NCBI GenBank assembly: GCA_018816905.1
Contig: JAHIVB010000010.1
Coordinates: 1-64,000 of the forward strand
Direction of reading: 5' to 3'
Source of the DNA: Bacillota bacterium
GTDB lineage: Bacteria; Bacillota_I; Bacilli_A; Izemoplasmatales; Hujiaoplasmataceae
Length of the DNA stretch: 64,000 nucleotides
Part shown: positions 44,549 to 53,693 of the stretch, piece after piece
Layout of the letters: each line of letters begins with the position of its first letter
How positions within the stretch are numbered: the first letter of the stretch is position 1
Made by a program: the position numbers and the translations under genes
The notes under the pieces: generated by a model
The model's input: the letters and a program-made list of their open reading frames with translations, nothing else
The model's database searches: none
What the model was told of the DNA's origin: nothing

Positions 44549-45112
44549 TCATTCATTAGTAGAATTCAACGCCGATTTTACTTCTATGTTCCTATTCTTT
44601 ATAGCTTCTTTCAACCATTGGATGCGTTCTGAAATTGACTCGTCCACTGTGTTAGCACTCCTGACAAAGCGGACTTCAGAGATTGAAAGCAGTTGCGCGA
44701 GTTCGAGGATCTCAGCTTTTGACATCCATTCCAAACGAATCAGTAATCCAAGCGTCTGTCCCTGGCAAGCTTTCAAGACTTGGTCTATTTCTTCTTTAAC
44801 CAGGTCATATCGATGAGATAAGATTGAAGACATGTTAAGGACAAGTTCTATCTCGTCAGCGCCATTCAAGACAGCGTTAAGCGTTTCAAAGACTTTTGTT
44901 TCAAGTGTATTCGCACCCAGAGGATAACCAACGACAGAAGAGATTATTATCTCTGAAGAAAAAAGGAATTCCTTTGCGGGTCTGATAAAGCAAGGTAATA
45001 AATATAAGGTTTTGAAATGAGAATTCAGTGCATTCTCCAAAAATTGGTTCAATTCACTTTCCGTCCCAGAAGGGTTCATAAATCGATTGTCAAGTGGTAA
45101 TGGATAAGACAT
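44549..45112 (-). CDS. DeoC-like protein lacking the catalytic lysine
   Basis: 187 aa, shorter than DeoC (about 220-255). The middle aligns with DeoC: VVGYPLGAN, ETLNAVLNGADEIELVLN and SEVRFVRSA. The Schiff-base Lys of FVKTS is Arg (FVRSA, Arg151), and the Asp of DEIDMV is Glu. The C-terminal part past EVKS (177-180) is missing. It should not work as an aldolase. AGGAG precedes the start. First gene of the operon with deoD; a true DeoC is encoded at 60164-60931. A regulatory or binding role is possible. Confidence 0.8.
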   Translation of the reverse strand: MSYPLPLDNRFMNPSGTESELNQFLENALNSHFKTLYLLPCFIRPAKEFLFSSEIIISSVVGYPLGANTLETKVFETLNAVLNGADEIELVLNMSSILSHRYDLVKEEIDQVLKACQGQTLGLLIRLEWMSKAEILELAQLLSISEVRFVRSANTVDESISERIQWLKEAIKNRNIEVKSALNSTNE

Positions 45113-45194
45113 GATTCATTTCTCCTTTAAGCCTTACAATTAGGTGGTTTTTACATTGAATAACAAGACTGAATTCGTTTGTGAAAACAAAGAT

Positions 45195-45223
45195 ATTATA
45201 CTTTATTCTCTAGTATAAGTCAA
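45195..45223 (-). promoter_or_regulatory. Promoter of the DeoC-like/deoD operon
   Basis: TTGACT (45218-45223) and TATAAT (45195-45200) are 17 bases apart on minus. The leader is about 75 nt; I see no riboswitch in it. Confidence 0.75.
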
Positions 45224-45231
45224 TTTAATCA

Positions 45232-45265
45232 CAGTGAAAAAGCCGATTGGACCCCAATCGGCTTT
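45232..45265 (-). terminator. Intrinsic terminator of ileS
   Basis: AAAGCCGATTGG (45239-45250) pairs with CCAATCGGCTTT (45254-45265), followed on minus by TTTCACTG. It begins 4 bases after the ileS stop. Confidence 0.75.
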
Positions 45266-45269
45266 CAGT

Positions 45270-48008
45270 TTAATTATTTAAGATATTTGAACATCTTGGG
45301 CAAAGACCATCTGAATCAAGATGAGGCACGATTTGCCAGCATCTTGCACAGGTCTCACCCTCTGCAGGGAAAACATCCACTGAGAGTTCTTCTGTCTTGT
45401 ATGCACCAAATCCAGCATCTTTCATTTCGAATCCTGAAACGATGAATATTTGTGCAAAATTACACGACAAGCCAAGAAGTAATTCCTTTGTTTTGTCTTT
45501 TGGATAGACGACGACTTTTGCATTCAGACTTTTACCGATGATTTTACTTTCTCTTGCATTCTCCAAAGCTTTTAAAACCACTTCCCTGACTTCCATGAAA
45601 GCATCGTATTTTGATTCGAGTTCTGGATGGAAGGGTTCCACTTTTGGCATATCTTGCAAGTAGACGTCTTCTAGTGCATGTCCAGGAATATAGGAATAGG
45701 CTTCAGAAGTCGTGTGTGGAATGATTGGAGTCAAGATTTTTAATAACTTGTCTAGGACTAAAGAAATCACGGTTTGTACAATTCTTCGTTCTGGATCATT
45801 TGGTTTTTCAATATAAAGAATGTCTTTGGCGAAATCCAAATAGAAAGAAGAAATAAAATTGACAAAATTGCTGACTTTTCGGAATACATCATCAAAACGG
45901 AAGTCTTCGTAAGCTTCTAAAGATTCTGAAACTAATTTATTCGTTTTTTCAAGAATGTATTGGCCAATTTCATTGAGTGATTCATATGCAACGGCATTCT
46001 CTTCTGTTTTGAAGTCAAAAAGATTTCCCAGCATGAATTTGAATGTGTTTCTGATTTTGCGGTAAGACTCGGATACTTGTTTTATCAAATCATCAGAGAT
46101 TCTAACATCCGCTTGATAATCGACACTCGCTACCCATAAACGGAAAATATCGGCTCCTAATGTATTTGCAATTTTATTGGGGTCGACTACATTCCCGAGT
46201 GATTTGGACATTTTTCTACCTTCTCCGTCCAAAACGAATCCATGAGATACCAATGTTTTATAAGGGCTTTTGCCCATCGTAGCAACGCCTGTAATTAGAC
46301 TGGAGTTAAACCATCCACGATATTGATCTGAACCTTCAAGGTACAAATCTGCAGGATAAGGTAACCCTCTGTCAATCATCGCACCATGATGGGAAGACCC
46401 CGAGTCAAACCAAACATCCATGATGTCGGTTTCTTTCGTGAAAATGCCATTAGGAGAATCTGGATGAGTAAATCCTTTTGGAAGGAGTTCCGTTGCGGTT
46501 TTTGAGAACCATGCATTGGTGCCTTCTTCTTCGAAGATCTTCGCAATGTGGTCAATAACTGCTTTATCTAGTATTGCAGTCCCTTTTTCTGTATAAAATG
46601 CAGGAATCGGAACACCCCAAGTTCTTTGGCGGGAAATGCACCATGAACCTCTGTCTTTAATCATGTTGGAAAGTCTTAAATCTCCCCATGAAGGATACCA
46701 TTTGACTTCTCCAATTGCTTTTAAAATATCTTCTTTCAATATCTCAATCGATGCAAACCATTGAGGAGTTGCACGGAAAATGACCGGTTTTTTGGTTCTC
46801 CAGTCATGAGGATAACTATGAACGATATGCATTGTCTTCAACAAACATCCGAGTTCGCTTAATGCTTTGATGACTTCGTTATTACAATCGTCAACGAATA
46901 GCCCTTCAAAACGTTCGCCCGCTTCTTTCATCATCATTCCCTTGGAATCGACTGGGCAGAATACATCTAAATTATATTTTTGACCGACAATGAAGTCATC
47001 TTCACCGTGTCCAGGAGCCGTATGAACTAAACCGGTTCCGTCTTCGGTCGTGACGTGATCTCCCAAGATAATTGGCGAAACTCGGTCATAAAGAGGATGG
47101 ATATAAGTCATACCTTCGAGTTCCCAACCAAAAACGGTTTGGACAATCTCAAATTTTTCAAATCCAATCAATTCTTTTAGTTCATCAACTCTTGCTTTGG
47201 CAACGACATAGTATTTTTGGTTTTCTGTTTTACATAATGAATATTCGATTTCAGGCCCGACAGCAATCGCAAGATTCGCAGGGATTGTCCAAGGTGTCGT
47301 TGTCCAAATCATGAATTCCGTGTTTTTTGGAAAAACGTTATTCGTTGATTTGGCAGGCATTGACACATAGATTGAGGGGCTGGTTACATCCGCATACTCA
47401 ATTTCAGCTTCCGCTAATGCGGATTCACTGGACGGTGACCAATAAACGGGTTTTAAGCCTTTGTAGATCAATCCTTTTTCGACCATTTCACCAAACAATC
47501 TGACCTGAGAGGCCTCATACTTGCGATCAAGGGTAATATAAGGGTTATCCCATTCACCTAAAACACCCATCCGTTTGAATTGTTTTCTTTGAATGTCGAG
47601 TTGTTCTAACGCATACTCCTTGCATAGTTCACGAAAAGCAGGAATGTCAAGTTCTTTCCGATTGACTTTCTTGTCTTTTGACAAAGCGTTTTCAATCGGT
47701 AGTCCATGAGTATCCCAACCAGGAATATAAGGTGCGCTAAATCCAGACATGTTTTTATACCTTAAAACAAAGTCTTTTAACACTTTGTTCATTCCGGTTC
47801 CCGAATGAATCGAACCGTTCGCATACGGAGGACCATCGTGAAGAATATAACTGGGCCTTCCGATGTTCTTTTCTATTATTTTTTCATACAGATTCATCTC
47901 TTCCCATCTATGTTGGACGAGAATTTCGTTTTGACCTAAGTTTCCTCTCATTGGAAACTCTGTCTGCGGCATCTGTAACGTGTCTTTGTAGTTCTTTGTT
48001 TGTTCCAT
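45270..48008 (-). CDS. ileS: Isoleucyl-tRNA synthetase
   Basis: 912 aa. Class Ia signatures: GPPYANGSIHSGTGMNK (HIGH form) near 58 and KMSKSLGN near 595. An editing domain lies between them. The C-terminal zinc motif CARCW ... CPRC is present, which marks the bacterial type with zinc. AGGAGG precedes the start. Controlled by the T-box just upstream, with the Ile specifier ATC. Confidence 0.98.
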   Translation of the reverse strand: MEQTKNYKDTLQMPQTEFPMRGNLGQNEILVQHRWEEMNLYEKIIEKNIGRPSYILHDGPPYANGSIHSGTGMNKVLKDFVLRYKNMSGFSAPYIPGWDTHGLPIENALSKDKKVNRKELDIPAFRELCKEYALEQLDIQRKQFKRMGVLGEWDNPYITLDRKYEASQVRLFGEMVEKGLIYKGLKPVYWSPSSESALAEAEIEYADVTSPSIYVSMPAKSTNNVFPKNTEFMIWTTTPWTIPANLAIAVGPEIEYSLCKTENQKYYVVAKARVDELKELIGFEKFEIVQTVFGWELEGMTYIHPLYDRVSPIILGDHVTTEDGTGLVHTAPGHGEDDFIVGQKYNLDVFCPVDSKGMMMKEAGERFEGLFVDDCNNEVIKALSELGCLLKTMHIVHSYPHDWRTKKPVIFRATPQWFASIEILKEDILKAIGEVKWYPSWGDLRLSNMIKDRGSWCISRQRTWGVPIPAFYTEKGTAILDKAVIDHIAKIFEEEGTNAWFSKTATELLPKGFTHPDSPNGIFTKETDIMDVWFDSGSSHHGAMIDRGLPYPADLYLEGSDQYRGWFNSSLITGVATMGKSPYKTLVSHGFVLDGEGRKMSKSLGNVVDPNKIANTLGADIFRLWVASVDYQADVRISDDLIKQVSESYRKIRNTFKFMLGNLFDFKTEENAVAYESLNEIGQYILEKTNKLVSESLEAYEDFRFDDVFRKVSNFVNFISSFYLDFAKDILYIEKPNDPERRIVQTVISLVLDKLLKILTPIIPHTTSEAYSYIPGHALEDVYLQDMPKVEPFHPELESKYDAFMEVREVVLKALENARESKIIGKSLNAKVVVYPKDKTKELLLGLSCNFAQIFIVSGFEMKDAGFGAYKTEELSVDVFPAEGETCARCWQIVPHLDSDGLCPRCSNILNN

Positions 48009-48028
48009 AAGTCATTCCTCCTAAATAG

Positions 48029-48254
48029 AAAAAAAATCATCCTGATTCAAGGACGATTTTAACCGTGGTACCACCTTTGTTCCAGAATAATCTGGCACTT
48101 GAAGCTCTTAACGCGAGCACACGGAATGGTTTACTCGATTTCAACCATTCTCTCATAGGGGATAAACCTCATTGTTCCGTCCAAGTTTACACCATCCACT
48201 TGGTCTCTATAACGGTAGTTCAATTCGGTTCGTATCCTAATCTTCGATTCTATT
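48029..48254 (-). ncRNA. T-box leader, isoleucine type, with terminator
   Basis: Read on minus. The T-box sequence AAAGGTGGTACCACGG (48063-48078) is followed by the terminator hairpin (arms 48033-48043 and 48050-48060) and a T-run. Stem I lies between about 48130 and 48250. The specifier is most likely ATC at 48163-48161, an Ile codon, in the same context as GTC of the valS leader. Low charged tRNA-Ile should favour read-through into ileS. Confidence 0.9.
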
Positions 48255-48260
48255 GAGTAC

Positions 48261-48289
48261 ATTATAACTAATTTTCACTTGATTATCAA
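48261..48289 (-). promoter_or_regulatory. Promoter of the ileS T-box leader
   Basis: TTGATA (48284-48289) and TATAAT (48261-48266) are 17 bases apart on minus. Its -35 lies in a short palindrome, CTTGATTATCAAG. Confidence 0.75.
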
Positions 48290-48309
48290 GTAAAACAAGC
48301 GATTTATTT

Positions 48310-48567
48310 TTAAAGCAACCGTTGCATGAATGTTAAAAGAAGATAATATAAGAAAATCCCAAGCGTGGGGGTCAAATCAAACTGACCGATGATGATGTAT
48401 CCCCTGAATATATTCAAAAAAGGATCGGTGATTTTCTCGATAAAACCATAGAATTTTGTATGAATGAGCGGTGTCCAAGAGAGCAGGATTGCGACGACCA
48501 ATATCACGAAGTAGACATAGAGCAGATTGTATACGATGACGAGTAAGATGTGAGCAATGTCTGTCAT
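48310..48567 (-). CDS. YggT family membrane protein
   Basis: 85 aa. Start set at 48567, directly after the sepF stop (TAACATG); the longer frame runs back into sepF. Two membrane helices with the family core NLLYVYFVILVVAILLSW and DPFLNIFRGY-like motif. YggT is commonly encoded next to sepF in Firmicutes and has been linked to cell division and osmotic stress. Confidence 0.9.
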   Translation of the reverse strand: MTDIAHILLVIVYNLLYVYFVILVVAILLSWTPLIHTKFYGFIEKITDPFLNIFRGYIIIGQFDLTPTLGIFLYYLLLTFMQRLL

Positions 48568-48568
48568 G

Positions 48569-48886
48569 TTATTTCTTTTGATACTCCGCAACGAATCTTT
48601 TGAGTGTCGGACCTGCCAAATCCGTTTTTTGAGCCATCAAATAAATCTTATCTTGAATTTTGACGACTTCTCCATCACATGCATATAAAACTCCGGTTAA
48701 GAACAACAGGACTTCATTCGCTTCTGAAATCAAACAATTATCGAAATTCAGTACAATCGGAACTCGGTGCATGATGACTTCCGCATAATCATAGATGGCG
48801 GTACTGTCTTGTACACGATAGAATTTTACATCTTCCAAATCAACGTCTGTCGACTCAATGACCGGTTTTTTATTGAATAAACTCAT
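48569..48886 (-). CDS. sepF: Cell division protein SepF
   Basis: 105 aa. Core with PIVLNFDNC and EANEVLLFLTGVLYACDG matches SepF; it recruits FtsZ to the membrane. The N-terminal membrane-binding helix and acidic linker are short (MSLFNKKPVIESTDVDLEDV), so this SepF is about 40 residues shorter than in Bacillus. Overlaps yggS by 4 bases. No ftsA lies near ftsZ, so SepF may be the main membrane anchor (inference). Confidence 0.92.
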   Translation of the reverse strand: MSLFNKKPVIESTDVDLEDVKFYRVQDSTAIYDYAEVIMHRVPIVLNFDNCLISEANEVLLFLTGVLYACDGEVVKIQDKIYLMAQKTDLAGPTLKRFVAEYQKK

Positions 48887-49533
48887 TGTGATTCCTCTTT
48901 TCTGAATAGAATGCTTCCCAACCGAAGATGGGTAGCTCCTGCTTTGATTGCTAATTTATAATCTTGCGACATTCCCATCGATAAATACATCATCGGTGCG
49001 TTCGTCAATTTTAATTCTTTGATTTGTTCTTGGAGACGTTTTAAAGACTTGAATTCGAGAAAAGTATCTTCTTCGGTTCCATTCAGCCTTGCCATTCCCA
49101 TTAACCCTACGATACGTATTTTATCATATTTTGAACAATTGTGAATAAAAGAAATCACTTCTTCTGGTTTCATTCCGGTTTTTGAAGGTTCAGAAGAGAT
49201 GTTTACTTCTACGAAACAATTCAAAACGTCGTTTCTTTCCTTTTGAATTGTTTCAGCAAGACTTTCTCGATCTAAAGAATGGAGATAATCGATGAGATTA
49301 ATGATTTTTTTGACTTTGTTTGTTTGTAAATGCCCGATGAAATGCCAGGTGATGTCTTCCTCTTTCAAGAGTTCATATTTCTCATAAAAATCTTGAGCTC
49401 TGTTTTCACCAAAATCATGGATTCCGGATTTTAGAAGTTCTCTCATTTCATGAACCGTCACATATTTGGTTGCCGCAACAATCGTTTGATTCGAAATTTC
49501 TTTCATCATGCTTTTTACATTGTCAGAAATCAT
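48883..49533 (-). CDS. PLP homeostasis protein (YggS/PLPBP)
   Basis: 216 aa. The pyridoxal-phosphate Lys sits in VAATKYV near residue 23, and IGHLQTNKVK and LSMGMSQDY are kept. It is a PLP-binding regulator without known catalytic action, often encoded next to sepF and yggT (YlmE in B. subtilis). The sepF gene follows with a 4-base overlap. Confidence 0.93.
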   Translation of the reverse strand: MISDNVKSMMKEISNQTIVAATKYVTVHEMRELLKSGIHDFGENRAQDFYEKYELLKEEDITWHFIGHLQTNKVKKIINLIDYLHSLDRESLAETIQKERNDVLNCFVEVNISSEPSKTGMKPEEVISFIHNCSKYDKIRIVGLMGMARLNGTEEDTFLEFKSLKRLQEQIKELKLTNAPMMYLSMGMSQDYKLAIKAGATHLRLGSILFRKEESQ

Positions 49534-49537
49534 GAAA

Positions 49538-49723
49538 TCACTCCTTTTTTCTGGTCAATTTATGAAGTTGATAAGAAAAGATGCTTGTGACGACGATTAA
49601 GTATAAGCTGAACATCATTTTCAAAAAAGTGGTTTCAAAAACGAATATCATCAACAAAACGACCGTAATAACATTGACGGCGTAGATTGCGAGATTCATC
49701 CAAATTCTAGTGCTGTTCTTCAA
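49538..49723 (-). CDS. Small two-helix membrane protein
   Basis: 61 aa. Two hydrophobic helices (about 8-32 and 35-50) with a basic tail KLTRKKE. Starts within the end of surE (overlap 17 bases) and ends 4 bases before yggS, so it is surely co-transcribed. I do not recognise it. Confidence 0.6.
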   Translation of the reverse strand: MKNSTRIWMNLAIYAVNVITVVLLMIFVFETTFLKMMFSLYLIVVTSIFSYQLHKLTRKKE

Positions 49724-50444
49724 GCGTTTGAACCTTCCTTCTCAATTCTTCAAGCCCTTTTTCTGTTTGATTTGCATATTTAAGCGGTGTAATCGAAATA
49801 TAACCGTAATGCATGGCATATAAATCGGTTCCTTCGACAAACTCATATGGTAGAAACTTACGTCTTCCCGAGTACTTTGAACCGCTGTTTTTTAAATAAT
49901 AATGCTCGGTCGGTCGAAAACCTAGATCCGTAATCATAATTCCTTTGGATTCATGGAATTCTTTTGTAATGAAATTAACATTGAGAAGATATTCATTTGT
50001 CAATAAATCATGATCCAATATGAATTTCATCACCTTGTCAAATTCTCGCTCTGCGGCTTCAAAATACTTGAAATCCGCAGAAAAAGCGATTGCTTTTTTC
50101 TTCGCCTTCAACGCCTCCATGCAAGCACCTACGGTTCCTGAATAAACCGTATCTCCGCCCAGATTGAGTCCGTCGTTGATTCCGGACACCACTAAGTCTG
50201 GCGTAAATTCCAAACCATGAAGAGCGAACGCTACGGCATCCGCAGGCGTGCCTTCCACAGAATATTGATGATCTCCGTGTTTGTGTACAATGGCTTCGTC
50301 CCAAAATATCCGGGAAACGGAAGCTCCGCTTTTATGATGATGTGGCGCAACTAAAAGAACTTCACCATAAGGCTTAAGCAAACGATAGAGCAGTTGAATT
50401 CCTGTGGCTGAATAGCCATCGTCATTTGTCAGTAAGATTTTCAT
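49707..50444 (-). CDS. surE: 5'/3'-nucleotidase SurE
   Basis: 245 aa. Starts with the signature KILLTNDDGY (metal-binding Asp-Asp), then PHHHKSGASVS and VSGINDGLNLG. The family releases phosphate from nucleoside monophosphates in the cytoplasm. Overlaps yhbY by 4 bases (ATGA). A third nucleotide-degrading enzyme in the window, beside the secreted nucleotidase and deoD. Confidence 0.93.
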   Translation of the reverse strand: MKILLTNDDGYSATGIQLLYRLLKPYGEVLLVAPHHHKSGASVSRIFWDEAIVHKHGDHQYSVEGTPADAVAFALHGLEFTPDLVVSGINDGLNLGGDTVYSGTVGACMEALKAKKKAIAFSADFKYFEAAEREFDKVMKFILDHDLLTNEYLLNVNFITKEFHESKGIMITDLGFRPTEHYYLKNSGSKYSGRRKFLPYEFVEGTDLYAMHYGYISITPLKYANQTEKGLEELRRKVQTLEEQH

Positions 50445-50734
50445 CGTGGTAAAGTAATCTTCTGCTCAAGTCTTGGATTTCCCTTGTACAGGAGAAGCGT
50501 TTTTCCGATCGAACCCGCAAGTTCGATACCCGCATCTTGAAAAGCGTTGATCAACTCTTCTTTGGATAAGGGGCAAGTGTCTAAAATAGACACCTTCAGA
50601 AGTTCGTTTTTCAGTAGATTGTCTAGAACACTATTTAAGAGTTCAGCGGTCAATCCGGTTTTTCCAATTTGAAAAACGGGTTTTAATCGCTGTCCTTTAG
50701 CTCTTAAAAAGCTTTTTTGTTTTCCTGTTAGCAT
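50441..50734 (-). CDS. yhbY: YhbY-type RNA-binding protein (CRM domain)
   Basis: 97 aa, a single CRM domain with KGQRLKPVFQIGKTGLT and the end GSIGKTLLLYKGN typical of YhbY. It binds pre-ribosomal RNA in 50S assembly. Between mgtE and surE in the same operon, 18 bases after mgtE. Confidence 0.93.
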   Translation of the reverse strand: MLTGKQKSFLRAKGQRLKPVFQIGKTGLTAELLNSVLDNLLKNELLKVSILDTCPLSKEELINAFQDAGIELAGSIGKTLLLYKGNPRLEQKITLPR

Positions 50735-50752
50735 AGTTTATAATATCCCTTC

Positions 50753-52192
50753 CTAAAGATATAACGGTAATAAGATTGCGAGTGCAATCGAGTAATAAAT
50801 CGATAATGTCGTAATGTCAGAAACAGTAGAGATAAAAGGTCCGCTTGCGACAGCAGGGTCTATCTTGAATTTTTCCATGAGCAGCGGCACGATTGCGCCT
50901 AATGTTGTGGAAAGTATCAGTGCGACGAATACGGACCCGCTGGTTACGATCGCGGTCATCAATGTTAAGTGGTCAATTGAAACGGATCCCGTAATCATAT
51001 GGGTAATAAGAATCATCAAGAATACCAAAAGCCCAATCACGAAACCTTGAAAAATACCTGTGCCAAGCTCTCTTGATAAATACTTCAGGATGCCTTTGAA
51101 AGACAGTTCTTTCTTATTGGTCGCCAAATAGCGAATCATAACCGCAAGTGATTGCGTACCTGTATTTCCAGACATTCCTAGAATCATCGGCAGATAAACT
51201 GCTAACCGAGCCGCAAGCAGGCTTGCCCCAGAACTTCCGGTCAGACTGTTTCCAAACAAAGAGAGAATAATCGAAGTAATGAGACTTAAGAATAAATTGA
51301 TGACTAGCCAAGGGATTCGTTTCTTGACTCTGACAGGGAGTGTGTCGGTTTGAATGTCGACATCATCACCAGCCAAAGCGGCAAATCTGGTATAGTCTTC
51401 TGATTTTTCTTCGGAGATGATGTCCATCAAATCGTCATAGGTCACAATTCCAACCATATGCATCAAATCATCGACGATGGGCATTGAAGACTCTCCATAG
51501 TCCTGCATTTTAAGTGCAACGTCTTCTTTATCATCATGAGGATGAGCGAAAATCAGATGTGTTTCCATAATCTCTTCAATCGTTTGAGAAGCTCTAGCCA
51601 CAATCAATTGTTTCAATTTCAGATATCCAATCAATGCATGTTTGGATACGACATAAAGGATTGAAATGTATTCTGTATCTGCGGCAATCATGGTCACTTT
51701 TTTCATTGCATCCTTGACTGACATGGATTTGGTCAATTCAATGAAACTGTTCGACATTCTAGAACCAATTTCATCTTCCGAATAAACCCAAAGCTTTTTC
51801 AACTCTATTCGTTTTTTTGGACTCAAAAGACTGACGATATCCAAGTCTTCTTCTTCGGACTCTAAATATTGTAACAGGTCGACGGCATCGTCGGTATCCA
51901 TTTGGTCAATGATCTTGACCGCAAGTTGAAGTGGGAGTTCCTTGATGAACTCGATTGCTTCATCGGTTTCAAGATGCTCAAAAACACCCGCTGCCAAATC
52001 AAGGTCGATTCGATTGAATAAACTGATTCTTTCCTGGGGTTCTATTTCAACAATCGCATTTGAAATGTCAAAAGAGTGGTACTCTTCCAATAAACTTGAA
52101 AAGTTTTCAAGTTGCAAGGACGAATGGATTAAGTCAATGATTTCCTGGCGAAAATCTCTGTCTTCGTCAAACTGACGGATTTGTTTTTCCAT
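50753..52192 (-). CDS. mgtE: MgtE-type magnesium transporter (copy 2)
   Basis: 479 aa. N-terminal superhelical domain (about 1-130), two CBS domains (about 140-260), a linker helix, and five membrane helices from about 288. The selectivity region GNTGTQSLAV and the last helix with DPAVASGPF are present. The family is a magnesium channel gated by cytoplasmic magnesium. It follows a paralogue by 12 bases. A GGGGG ribosome site precedes the ATG. Confidence 0.95.
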   Translation of the reverse strand: MEKQIRQFDEDRDFRQEIIDLIHSSLQLENFSSLLEEYHSFDISNAIVEIEPQERISLFNRIDLDLAAGVFEHLETDEAIEFIKELPLQLAVKIIDQMDTDDAVDLLQYLESEEEDLDIVSLLSPKKRIELKKLWVYSEDEIGSRMSNSFIELTKSMSVKDAMKKVTMIAADTEYISILYVVSKHALIGYLKLKQLIVARASQTIEEIMETHLIFAHPHDDKEDVALKMQDYGESSMPIVDDLMHMVGIVTYDDLMDIISEEKSEDYTRFAALAGDDVDIQTDTLPVRVKKRIPWLVINLFLSLITSIILSLFGNSLTGSSGASLLAARLAVYLPMILGMSGNTGTQSLAVMIRYLATNKKELSFKGILKYLSRELGTGIFQGFVIGLLVFLMILITHMITGSVSIDHLTLMTAIVTSGSVFVALILSTTLGAIVPLLMEKFKIDPAVASGPFISTVSDITTLSIYYSIALAILLPLYL

Positions 52193-52204
52193 ATGCGCAC
52201 CCCC

Positions 52205-53602
52205 TTACAGTAGGCTTGCAAGCAATAAACTTGCAAGACCAAAATAAATGAGGAGTGTTGTGATATCGCTGACAGTGGTAATGAAGGGACCCGAAGCAAC
52301 TGCAGGATCTATTCTTACCCATTTCATCACTAGTGGAACCAAAGCTCCGGCAAGAGAGGAAACAATGAGAGCGACCGATATGGCCAAAGCGATGACACCG
52401 GCAAATGGAAGTACTTCAATCAACGTCTGACCAGATATCATCTTCATGACGATGACCATGACGAATAAGAACATCGCAATGATGACGCCATTAACAACAC
52501 CTGTTAGAAACTCTTTCAGTAGATGTTTGACGACTGAACTTCTAGTGTCAAGTTGGCTTTTCGCAAATAGACGGATAATCACACCCAGAGATTGGGTTCC
52601 TGAATTACCTGCCATGTTGGATAGCAAAGGCATGAACAAAGCAAGCGTAGGAATCGCAGTCAATACGCCGGAGTACCCTCTGACAATCGAGGAAGTGATG
52701 ATATTGATGAATAACAATACAACAAGCCAAGGCATCCTTTTTTTAACGGTTGAAAAGATGGTTTCATGTTCTTCAATCGTAATGTCGGTCACACCGGCTA
52801 GTCTTGAATAATCGGCATCCGATTCTTGATTTAAAGCTTCGACCATGTCATCGAAAGATACGATTCCAAGCATTTTAAAGTTTTTATCTACAATTGGCAA
52901 AAGCAAGAAGTCATAATTTTTCATTATTTCGATGGCTTCTTCGTTTTTTGTTTCTGGAGTCGAGGCAATTAAATTCGTTGCCATGATCTCTTCAATTTTC
53001 ATCTCGGGACGATTTCCAGATGAGATGAGATCTTTCAATGATACAACGCCTTCTAAGTAGCCTAGATCCGTAACGTAAACATTTGAGATGAACTCGACGT
53101 CAGGGGCTTGATCGACTAATTTTCTAATGGCTTGTTTTATTGAATCCGATTTCCGGATTTCCACATAACTGGTATTCATTATCGAACCAACGACGGTTTC
53201 GTCGAAATTGATCAATTGCTTGATGTTAGGTCTAATATGTGGGTTGATTAATGACAAATAGGATGTTTGATCTTCTTCATCCATTTCTTTAATGATGTCA
53301 ACGAGATCATCCGGTTGCATTTCGTTGATGACTTTGGATACACGCGTCATATCCATCTCTTTGAGAATCGGGATGACGTCGTCTTCACTTAATTGGGAAA
53401 GGATGTTCGCAACGCCTGGATCACTGAAAAACAGAAAGAAATTAGACCGTTCTTCCATTGTCAGTTCCATCAGACATTGGCTAAGTTCAAAATCATGAAA
53501 TTCATCGAGTTTTTCACGTTTTTCTTCAAAGGAAAGGTCGCTTCTGAACAGGTCAATTATCTTGGTTGTCAATGTTTCTAAATCTTCGAAATCTGCGCTC
53601 AT
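52205..53602 (-). CDS. mgtE: MgtE-type magnesium transporter (copy 1)
   Basis: 465 aa. Start at 53602 (AGGAGG upstream). Same domain order as its neighbour: N-domain, CBS pair, membrane part with GNSGTQSLGV and DPAVASGPF. The two copies are diverged but keep the same core, so the duplication is old. MgtE forms homodimers; a heterodimer is possible. First gene of the mgtE-mgtE-yhbY-surE-yggS-sepF-yggT unit. Confidence 0.95.
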   Translation of the reverse strand: MSADFEDLETLTTKIIDLFRSDLSFEEKREKLDEFHDFELSQCLMELTMEERSNFFLFFSDPGVANILSQLSEDDVIPILKEMDMTRVSKVINEMQPDDLVDIIKEMDEEDQTSYLSLINPHIRPNIKQLINFDETVVGSIMNTSYVEIRKSDSIKQAIRKLVDQAPDVEFISNVYVTDLGYLEGVVSLKDLISSGNRPEMKIEEIMATNLIASTPETKNEEAIEIMKNYDFLLLPIVDKNFKMLGIVSFDDMVEALNQESDADYSRLAGVTDITIEEHETIFSTVKKRMPWLVVLLFINIITSSIVRGYSGVLTAIPTLALFMPLLSNMAGNSGTQSLGVIIRLFAKSQLDTRSSVVKHLLKEFLTGVVNGVIIAMFLFVMVIVMKMISGQTLIEVLPFAGVIALAISVALIVSSLAGALVPLVMKWVRIDPAVASGPFITTVSDITTLLIYFGLASLLLASLL

Positions 53603-53660
53603 AGCTATCCCTCCTTTTAAATGAAATTGTACCATTTATGGCTTGAATTTTCAATCCATT

Positions 53661-53693
53661 TATGAAATAAAAGAGACTGAAATTCAGTCTCTT
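53661..53693 (-). terminator. Intrinsic terminator of ftsZ
   Basis: AAGAGACTGAA (53671-53681) pairs with TTCAGTCTCTT (53683-53693), followed on minus by TTATTTC. It overlaps the ftsZ stop codon. Confidence 0.65.

Noticed and set aside
45113-45194. Purine riboswitch in the leader of the DeoC-like/deoD operon
   Set aside because: The leader has no three-way junction pattern or conserved loop sequences, and no terminator.
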